A stretch of DNA of 64,000 bases from Gammaproteobacteria bacterium (GTDB taxonomy: Bacteria > Pseudomonadota > Gammaproteobacteria > Burkholderiales > Gallionellaceae): NCBI GenBank assembly GCA_018820925.1, contig JAHJNJ010000037.1, positions 1 to 64,000 of the forward strand. The letters run 5' to 3'. Both the position numbers and the translations under genes were made by a program. A model generated the notes under the pieces. That model did no database searches. It was not told where the DNA came from and saw only the letters and a list, made by a program, of their open reading frames with translations. This document shows positions 9,109-15,898 of the stretch, piece after piece (position 1 is the stretch's first letter; every line of letters begins with the position of its first letter).

Positions 9109-11280
9109 ATGAACAAAAACGTCATCTTCACCGATCTGGATGGGACGCTGCTGGATGCGGTGAATTACTCATACACGGCAGCGCAGCCCGCCTTGAACCT
9201 GGTCGCGGCAGCCGCTATTCCGCTGATTCTGTGCTCCAGCAAAACACGTGCGGAGCTGGTGGCGTACCGTACACGCCTGAGCAACGCCCACCCTTTTGTT
9301 TCCGAAAACGGCGGCGGTATTTTTATCCCGCCAGACTATTTTCCCGGGCCGCTTGAAGCGGAGGAAAGCAATGGCTATCGATTGATCCGGCTCGGCATGC
9401 CTTATGCGGAGATCCGCGAGCAGTTCGTCCGCTTGCGCGATCAATTGCATGCCAGGGTTCGCGGCTTTGCTGACATGAGCGTTGCCGAAGTCGCGGCACT
9501 AACCGGCCTTAACGAGGCTGAAGCAGCCTTGGCCAGACAACGTGATTTCGATGAGGCGTTTATCTTCGAGGATGGGCCGGATGAGCATTTCCTGCATGCG
9601 ATTGAAGCAGCCGGTTTGCGCTGGACGCAGGGGCGCATCTTCCACATCATGGGCAACCACGACAAGGGCCGGGCCGTGAAGATGCTGATATCGCTTTACC
9701 GGCGGCAATATGGCGAAGTGACCAGTATCGGCCTGGGCGACAGCCTGAACGATCTGCCCATGCTGCAGGCCGTGGACAGGCCGGTGCTGGTCGGGCATGC
9801 GGACGGCAGCCACGATTCACGCATCACCATTGCGGATATGTTGAAGACACGGCTTCCGGGTCCCGCAGGTTGGAATGAGGCCTTGCTGAAAATGCTTGGG
9901 CAACAGTCTGAAAGGATTGTTGGCTCACCGCCGGATCGGCAAATCCTGATGCAAATTTTCAATGCCGCCCTGGCTGCGGTGGATCCATTCAACGCCGTAC
10001 TCAAATCGGCACGCGTCGAAAACAATCAGTTGATAGTCACCGACAGGAAATACGATCTCGCCGCTTTCAATCGCATTGTCGTGGTCGGGGCGGGCAAAGC
10101 GACGGCACGCATGGCACTGGCCGTCGAAACGCTGCTCGGCAACAGCATTTCTGCCGGTTTGATCGTCGTCAAGGAGGGTCATACCGTACCCTTGTCCGGC
10201 ATCGAGCAAGTGGAGGCAGCGCATCCAGTGCCGAATGAGGCCGGGCTGCTTGGCGCACAACGCATCCTGCAACTGGTGCGGGATGCCGACGACAAGACGC
10301 TGGTCATTTGCCTGTTGTCGGGCGGTGCCTCGGCGTTGCTGGTTGTGCCGGTGGAAGGTGTGACGCTGCACGACAAGCAGGAGACAACACGTTTGCTGCT
10401 GGGTGCGGGCGCCTCCATCAACGAGTTGAACGCGGTGCGCAAGCATCTGTCGTCGGTGAAGGGCGGCAAGTTGGCGCAGGCCGCGTATCCGGCGCAGCTG
10501 GTGACGCTGATTCTTTCCGATGTCATTGGCGACCCGCTCGACGTGATTGCTTCGGGGCCGACGGCGGCGGACAACTCGTCATTTTCCGATGCGTGGTCGG
10601 TGATCGTGAAATTCGGCTTGCAGAATGCGCTGCCGCCGCGCGCCGCAAATCATCTGCGGCGTGGTTCTGCCGGACAGGAACCGGAAACCGTCAAGGCCAA
10701 CGATGCGTGCCTGGAAAATACGCACAATGCGATCATCGCCAGCAACCGTCAGGCCCTGAACGCAGCACAAGCCGAGGCCGGCCGGCTCGGATTGGCGGCG
10801 AAAACGATTTCCGATACCCTGCAGGGCGAGGCGCGCGCGGCCGCGCATTTCCTGGCGCAGGCAGCGCAGTCCGAACTGGCATCGATGAAACCGCGCGAAC
10901 GGCATTGTCTGCTGTGCGGCGGCGAAACCACCGTAACGGTAAAAGGCGCCGGAACAGGCGGCAGGAACCAGGAACTGGCACTGGCCTTTGCGCTCGAGAT
11001 CGAAGGCATACCGGGCATGTCCCTGCTTTCCGCTGGCACGGACGGCGGCGATGGGCCGACCGATGCGGCTGGAGCTTGCGTTGACGGCAACACGGCGTCG
11101 CTGGCACGCGGTAAAGAGGTAGATCCGCAGCGCGCTCTCGACCAAAACGATTCATACACTTTTTTCAAGCAACTCGACACGGCTGCCGGCACGCATTGCC
11201 TGATCAAGACAGGACCGACCGGCACCAACGTAATGGATATGCAAGTCGTAATGTTAAGCACGGATTGTGTTAACGGGTAA
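9109..11280 (+). CDS. Fusion: mannosyl/glucosyl-3-phosphoglycerate phosphatase (HAD) + glycerate 2-kinase (MOFRL)
   Basis: This 723-residue protein joins two enzymes normally made separately. Residues 1 to about 255 form an HAD-IIB phosphatase of the mannosyl-3-phosphoglycerate phosphatase type, with the nucleophile motif FTDLDGTLL (Asp8, Asp10) and SENGGGIF near 64. Residues from about 283 onward form a DUF4147/MOFRL glycerate 2-kinase, with VVGAGKATARM, LLSGGASALL and a C-terminal GTDGGDGPTDAAG. The first should dephosphorylate glucosyl- or mannosyl-3-phosphoglycerate; the second phosphorylates free glycerate. A GGGAGG ribosome site precedes the ATG. It is first in a cassette with two glycosyltransferases and a mechanosensitive-type protein. 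Bifunctionality is inferred. Confidence 0.88.
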   Translation: MNKNVIFTDLDGTLLDAVNYSYTAAQPALNLVAAAAIPLILCSSKTRAELVAYRTRLSNAHPFVSENGGGIFIPPDYFPGPLEAEESNGYRLIRLGMPYAEIREQFVRLRDQLHARVRGFADMSVAEVAALTGLNEAEAALARQRDFDEAFIFEDGPDEHFLHAIEAAGLRWTQGRIFHIMGNHDKGRAVKMLISLYRRQYGEVTSIGLGDSLNDLPMLQAVDRPVLVGHADGSHDSRITIADMLKTRLPGPAGWNEALLKMLGQQSERIVGSPPDRQILMQIFNAALAAVDPFNAVLKSARVENNQLIVTDRKYDLAAFNRIVVVGAGKATARMALAVETLLGNSISAGLIVVKEGHTVPLSGIEQVEAAHPVPNEAGLLGAQRILQLVRDADDKTLVICLLSGGASALLVVPVEGVTLHDKQETTRLLLGAGASINELNAVRKHLSSVKGGKLAQAAYPAQLVTLILSDVIGDPLDVIASGPTAADNSSFSDAWSVIVKFGLQNALPPRAANHLRRGSAGQEPETVKANDACLENTHNAIIASNRQALNAAQAEAGRLGLAAKTISDTLQGEARAAAHFLAQAAQSELASMKPRERHCLLCGGETTVTVKGAGTGGRNQELALAFALEIEGIPGMSLLSAGTDGGDGPTDAAGACVDGNTASLARGKEVDPQRALDQNDSYTFFKQLDTAAGTHCLIKTGPTGTNVMDMQVVMLSTDCVNG

Positions 11281-11334
11281 AAGGGCGCAATCTGCAACAC
11301 TCTGAAACTGAAATTATCAGGAGAACATCCGGCG

Positions 11335-12594
11335 ATGAAAACCGCTACCTTCAGATCGGAAGTGAAGGAACAGCTTGAGCGCATCGGGCAAGCCGACATC
11401 ATCGTCGGCATCCCCAGCTATAACAGTGCGCACACCATCGGCCATGTGGTGCGGGCGGTACAGGGCGGTCTGGCGAAATACTTTCCGGATTTGAAAGCGG
11501 TGATCGTAAACTCGGACGGCGGTTCCAGCGACGGCACCATGGAGGTGGTTCACAATTCGTCCATCGACGATTTCAATGCCATCCTGCTGCACCACCGCGT
11601 GGAACCGATTGCCAAGATCGCCCTCCCTTATTCCGGCATCCCCGGCAAGGGTAGCGCCTTCCGCACTATTTTCGAGATTGCCGAAATCCTGGATGCAAAA
11701 GCCTGCGCAGTCGTCGATTCCGATCTCAGGAGCATCACGCCGGAATGGATAGAACTGCTCATCAAACCCGTTCTGCTGGGCGGATACGATTATGTGTCGC
11801 CGCTCTATCATCGGCACAAATTCGACGGCACCATCACCAACAGCATCGTGTATCCGCTTACCCGCGCGCTTTACGGCAAGCGCGTGCGGCAGCCAATCGG
11901 CGGCGATTTCGGCTTTTCCGGTGCAATGGCGCAATACTACCTGACCAAGGATGTGTGGGAATCCGACGTGGCCCGTTTCGGCATCGATATCTGGATGACC
12001 ACGACCGCGATCGCCAATGGTTTCAAGGTCACGCAGTCGTTTCTCGGCGCCAAAATCCACGATGCCAAGGATCCCGGTACCGACCTGAGCAACATGCTCT
12101 ATCAAGTGGTCAGCTCAACCTTTGCACTCATGGAAAATTATGCCGACAACTGGAAGTCCGTGCACGGCTCGGATCCGGTTCCGGCCTTCGGCTTTGAATA
12201 CACCGTCGGGCTCGAACAGATCAATGTCAACACCGCGCGCATGCTGACCACGTTCCGCGAAGGTCTCAGGAACCTGAGGGAGATATGGCTCGAGATACTG
12301 GGCGCCGGCGATTTCGGCGAAGTCGAGCGGCTGGGGACGCAGGATGATGCAGAATTCCATTTCCCCATCGGCCTGTGGACGAGAGTAATCTACGATTACG
12401 CCCTCGCTTTCCATAACAAGAAATTGCCGGTCGAACACCTGATCAAATCGATGACCCCGCTCTACGTCGGCAAGACCGCCTCCTTCATTCTGCAGGCCAG
12501 GGACATGGGCCAAAGCGAAGCGGAAGCCGAAATTGAAAAACTCTGCATGGAATTTGAAAACAACAAGGACTATCTGGTAAGCAACTGGAAATAA
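11335..12594 (+). CDS. GT-A glycosyltransferase, probable solute biosynthesis
   Basis: This 419-residue GT-A enzyme begins with VGIPSYNSAHTIG, a nucleotide-sugar binding start, and has the metal-binding DSD in AVVDSDLRSITPEW near 127. The C-terminal half is helical and lacks membrane helices. It is distinct from the GpgS-like enzyme encoded at 13332 but related in overall layout. Position between the phosphatase/kinase fusion and GpgS suggests it acts on phosphoglycerate or glucosylglycerate. One option is adding a second sugar, as in mannosylglucosylglycerate synthesis, but the donor and acceptor cannot be read from sequence. Ribosome site AGGAGAAC lies 9 bases before the ATG. Confidence 0.8.
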   Translation: MKTATFRSEVKEQLERIGQADIIVGIPSYNSAHTIGHVVRAVQGGLAKYFPDLKAVIVNSDGGSSDGTMEVVHNSSIDDFNAILLHHRVEPIAKIALPYSGIPGKGSAFRTIFEIAEILDAKACAVVDSDLRSITPEWIELLIKPVLLGGYDYVSPLYHRHKFDGTITNSIVYPLTRALYGKRVRQPIGGDFGFSGAMAQYYLTKDVWESDVARFGIDIWMTTTAIANGFKVTQSFLGAKIHDAKDPGTDLSNMLYQVVSSTFALMENYADNWKSVHGSDPVPAFGFEYTVGLEQINVNTARMLTTFREGLRNLREIWLEILGAGDFGEVERLGTQDDAEFHFPIGLWTRVIYDYALAFHNKKLPVEHLIKSMTPLYVGKTASFILQARDMGQSEAEAEIEKLCMEFENNKDYLVSNWK

Positions 12595-12612
12595 CAACTA
12601 AGGAGATGTGCC

Positions 12613-13317
12613 ATGGAAGACTTTCTCGACCTGATACTCGATCCGCTCACGACACTGTTCTCGAAGTTCAAAGTGTTTTTTCCGAATTTTCTGGCCATGC
12701 TGGTCATTTTGCTGGTCGGCATCCTGCTCGCTTATATTATCAAGCACTCCCTGGTCAAATTCCTGACCGCGATCAAATTCGACAGTTGGTCGGATCGCAT
12801 GGGGTTCACCAAGCTCATGCGCAAGGGAGATATGTGGGGAAAACCTTCCACAATACTGGGCGCAATCGTGTTCTGGCTACTGATCATTGTCACCCTGATG
12901 AGCAGTATGAACGCGCTGCAGATCCCGGTAATCGACAATCTGGTACACGAATTTTTCAGCTACATTCCGCGCCTCTTCTCCGCCGCCATCATCCTGATCG
13001 TGGGCTATGTACTTTCCGGATTCATCAGCCGCGGGGTGTTGATCGCCGCTGCCAACAGCGGTTTCCACTACGCCAAATTGCTTGCCGATGCGATACAGAC
13101 CCTGCTGATCGTGCTCATCCTGGCCATGGTCATGGAGCAGTTGCAAATTGCCCCCAGCATCGTGCTGGCCGCCTTCACCATCATCTTCGGCGGCATCGTG
13201 ATCGCCCTTGCCATTGCTTTCGGCGTTGGCGGGATTGATGCGGCAAGACGGATCATTGAAAAGGAGTCATTGGACAGACAAAAAGATGAAACGCCGGATG
13301 AAATCGATCACATCTGA
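12613..13317 (+). CDS. MscS-related membrane protein (conserved TM helix type)
   Basis: The 234-residue product has about four or five hydrophobic helices: near 24-47, 80-103, 115-140, and a pair near 155-200 ending in an Ala/Gly-rich helix (IALAIAFGVGGIDAARR). This matches the conserved-TM-helix family related to mechanosensitive channels, but the cytoplasmic beta domain of MscS is missing. It follows the glycosyltransferase by 18 bp with a strong AAGGAG site and precedes GpgS by 14 bp. In a solute cassette it could release solute on hypo-osmotic shock or sense membrane tension; this is inference. Confidence 0.8.
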   Translation: MEDFLDLILDPLTTLFSKFKVFFPNFLAMLVILLVGILLAYIIKHSLVKFLTAIKFDSWSDRMGFTKLMRKGDMWGKPSTILGAIVFWLLIIVTLMSSMNALQIPVIDNLVHEFFSYIPRLFSAAIILIVGYVLSGFISRGVLIAAANSGFHYAKLLADAIQTLLIVLILAMVMEQLQIAPSIVLAAFTIIFGGIVIALAIAFGVGGIDAARRIIEKESLDRQKDETPDEIDHI

Positions 13318-13331
13318 AGGAGGTTCGCACC

Positions 13332-14540
13332 ATGACTGATTTTTACCAGACCGGCGTCATCACCACACTGCATCAACTCGGCAAGCCTTCGCTGGAACGC
13401 CTGGAATCGGAATTGCATGGCTTTGCCAAAGTCCGCCCGATCGCACTGGTGCTGCCCGCGCTTTATTCCGAATTCGAAGGCCCGGCCATGCCCGGCATCA
13501 TCAAGGAGCTCGCCAAGGTGAGTTACCTGAATGAGATCGTGCTGGCGCTCGATAATGCTTCGGAAAGCGATTTTCAGCGGGTGCGCGAAATGATGGCGCC
13601 TATCCCCACCGAAGTCAGGATCATCCACAACAAGGGCAAGAGAATCACTGAAGTTTACGAAACGCTGGCACGCAACGGGCTGGATGTGGGCATTCAGGGC
13701 AAGGGACGTTCCGCATGGCTGTCCTACGGATATGTGCTTGCGCGCGGCCGCTCGGATGTGATCGCCCTGCACGATTGCGACATTGTCACCTATAACCGCG
13801 AATTGCTGGCCAGATTGTGTTATCCCATCGCCAACCCGAACCTGGATTACGTGTTCTGCAAGGGCTTCTACAGCCGCGTCACCAACAAGATGAACGGCCG
13901 GGTCACCCGGCTATTGGTAACTCCGCTGGTGCGCTCCCTGCAACAGCTTGTCGGCCCGCATAAATTCCTGGCTTTCCTCGACAGTTTTCGCTATCCCCTT
14001 TCCGGCGAATTCTGCATGACCACCGACCTGGCACGCGTCAACCGGATTCCGTGGGACTGGGGGCTGGAAGTTGGCTCGCTGGCAGAAGTGCACCGCAACT
14101 ATTCGCCGCGCCGCGTGTGCCAGGTCGACATCGCGACCACCTACGAACACAAACACCAGATACTCTCACCCGACGACGCCAGCAAGGGACTGATGAAGAT
14201 GGCGGTCGACATCTGCAAATCCGTCTTCCGCACGCTCGCTTCCGAAGGGGTCATATTCTCGGACGGCTTGTTCAAATCGCTGTTGGTGACCTACTTGCGG
14301 CAGGCGGAAGACACCCTGATGAAGTACGAGGCTGATGCCATGATCAACGGTCTCGATTTCGACCGGCACGAGGAAGCCAAGGCCGTGGAGACCTTTACCC
14401 GATCCATCGCCATGGCCGCACAGGTATTCGAGGAAAACCCGATGAGTACGCCGCTGATCCCCAACTGGAACAGGGTTATCGCGGCCATCCCGGATATTTT
14501 TGAGATGCTTGAGGCCGCCGTGGAGGAAGACAGTAAATGA
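13332..14540 (+). CDS. gpgS: Glucosyl-3-phosphoglycerate synthase-like (GpgS, GT81)
   Basis: This 402-residue protein matches the GpgS family in length and motifs. These include VLPALYSEFEGPAM at the donor site, GKGRSAWLSYGYVLARG, and the metal-binding HDCDIVTYNREL (Asp-Cys-Asp). The family moves glucose from an NDP-glucose to 3-phosphoglycerate, giving glucosyl-3-phosphoglycerate, which the HAD phosphatase encoded upstream would dephosphorylate to the compatible solute glucosylglycerate. The ribosome site GAAGGAGG is strong. A mannosyl-transferring relative cannot be excluded. Confidence 0.83.
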   Translation: MTDFYQTGVITTLHQLGKPSLERLESELHGFAKVRPIALVLPALYSEFEGPAMPGIIKELAKVSYLNEIVLALDNASESDFQRVREMMAPIPTEVRIIHNKGKRITEVYETLARNGLDVGIQGKGRSAWLSYGYVLARGRSDVIALHDCDIVTYNRELLARLCYPIANPNLDYVFCKGFYSRVTNKMNGRVTRLLVTPLVRSLQQLVGPHKFLAFLDSFRYPLSGEFCMTTDLARVNRIPWDWGLEVGSLAEVHRNYSPRRVCQVDIATTYEHKHQILSPDDASKGLMKMAVDICKSVFRTLASEGVIFSDGLFKSLLVTYLRQAEDTLMKYEADAMINGLDFDRHEEAKAVETFTRSIAMAAQVFEENPMSTPLIPNWNRVIAAIPDIFEMLEAAVEEDSK

Positions 14541-14595
14541 GCTCGCGACTGGGGTATTTCCCCTGTTGCAGCCTCCACACCTCCTGCCGCGCAGG

Positions 14596-14601
14596 TATAA
14601 T
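14596..14601 (+). promoter_or_regulatory. Possible -10 element of the aminotransferase gene
   Basis: A perfect TATAAT lies 31 bp before the GTG start, but no good -35 element is at the usual distance. Confidence 0.35.
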
Positions 14602-14631
14602 TCCTGCCCCCTCATCCACATAGGAAATATC

Positions 14632-15825
14632 GTGTCTCTCTCCACTCGCGTTCAAGCCATCAAACCCTCCCCCACGCTTGCCGTCACTGCCCGCGCGGCC
14701 AAGTTGAAAGCCGAAGGCAAAGACATCATCGGGCTGGGAGCCGGTGAACCGGATTTCGATACGCCACAACACATCAAGGACGCTGCCATCGGCGCGATCA
14801 ACAAGGGTTTCACCAAGTACACTCCGGTCGGCGGCACGGCATCGCTCAAGGCGGCGGTCATCGCCAAATTCAAGCGCGACAACGGGCTGGACTACACGCC
14901 AAAACAGATCCTGGTTTCCTGCGGCGGCAAGCAGAGCTTCTTCAATCTCGTGCTCGCCACCATCAATCCCGGCGACGAAGTGATCATCCCGGCGCCCTAT
15001 TGGGTTTCCTATCCGGACATTGTGCTCATCGCCGAAGGCAAGCCGGTGATCGTCGAGGCCGGTATCGAGCAGGGCTTCAAGATGACGCCCGCCCAACTGG
15101 AGGCCGCGATTACACCCAGGACCAGAATGCTGGTGATCAACAGCCCGAGCAACCCGTCCGGTGCGGTGTATACGCTGGAAGACTTCAAGGCACTGGGTGA
15201 AGTGTTGCGCAAACACCCGAACGTCTTCATCGCCACCGACGACATGTACGAACACATCGCGCTGACCGATGCGAAGTTCGTCAACATCCTGAATGCCTGT
15301 CCCGATCTTTACCCGCGCACCATGGTGCTGAACGGCGTATCCAAGGCCTACGCCATGACGGGCTGGCGCATCGGCTATGCGGCGGGACCGGAGAACATCA
15401 TCACCGCGATGGAGAATGTACAGTCGCAAAGCACCTCCAACCCGACTTCCATTTCCCAGGTTGCCGCCGAAGCCGCGCTGAACGGCGACCAGGGCTGCAT
15501 CGTCCCGATGCTGAAAGCCTTCCGCGAACGCCACACGTTCATCGTGAACGCGTTGAACAAAATTCCGGGGGTGAGCTGCATTATGGCGGGCGGCGCGTTT
15601 TATGCCTTCCCCGATGCGCGCCAGGCGATTGCCGCGCTGCACAAGAAGGGCGTCCTCAAGGAAGCGAACGATATTGCCTTCTCCGAATATCTGCTGGTGG
15701 AAGCCGGGGTGGCGGTGGTGCCGGGCTCGGCGTTCGGCAGCGAAGGCTATGTTCGATTGTCCTTCGCGACCTCGATGGATAACTTGAAAAAAGCGCTGGA
15801 GCGCATGACCAAAGCCATGTCATAG
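14632..15825 (+). CDS. aspC: Aspartate aminotransferase, class I
   Basis: The GTG at 14632 (after AGGAAATATC) gives 397 residues, the usual length of this class I, subgroup I-gamma family. PLP-dependent transfer of the amino group between aspartate and 2-oxoglutarate is expected. Visible motifs are NSPSNPSGAVY, the PLP lysine in NGVSKAYAMTGWRIGYA, and PGSAFGSEGYVRLSFA with the substrate-binding arginine. An upstream in-frame ATG exists but overlaps the gpgS end and adds a non-conserved segment. A strong terminator follows. Confidence 0.92.
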   Translation: MSLSTRVQAIKPSPTLAVTARAAKLKAEGKDIIGLGAGEPDFDTPQHIKDAAIGAINKGFTKYTPVGGTASLKAAVIAKFKRDNGLDYTPKQILVSCGGKQSFFNLVLATINPGDEVIIPAPYWVSYPDIVLIAEGKPVIVEAGIEQGFKMTPAQLEAAITPRTRMLVINSPSNPSGAVYTLEDFKALGEVLRKHPNVFIATDDMYEHIALTDAKFVNILNACPDLYPRTMVLNGVSKAYAMTGWRIGYAAGPENIITAMENVQSQSTSNPTSISQVAAEAALNGDQGCIVPMLKAFRERHTFIVNALNKIPGVSCIMAGGAFYAFPDARQAIAALHKKGVLKEANDIAFSEYLLVEAGVAVVPGSAFGSEGYVRLSFATSMDNLKKALERMTKAMS

Positions 15826-15844
15826 CAGTTGCAGCTCTCGAAAT

Positions 15845-15887
15845 AAAAAAGCCGGGCAGCACATTGATGTGCTGCCCGGCTTTTTTT
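15845..15887. terminator. Bidirectional rho-independent terminator
   Basis: The stem GCCGGGCAGCACA / TGTGCTGCCCGGC (13 bp, loop TTGA) is flanked by AAAAAA and TTTTTTT. It serves both the aminotransferase gene and the convergent coiled-coil gene. Confidence 0.95.
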
Positions 15888-15898
15888 AGCACCGGCAA

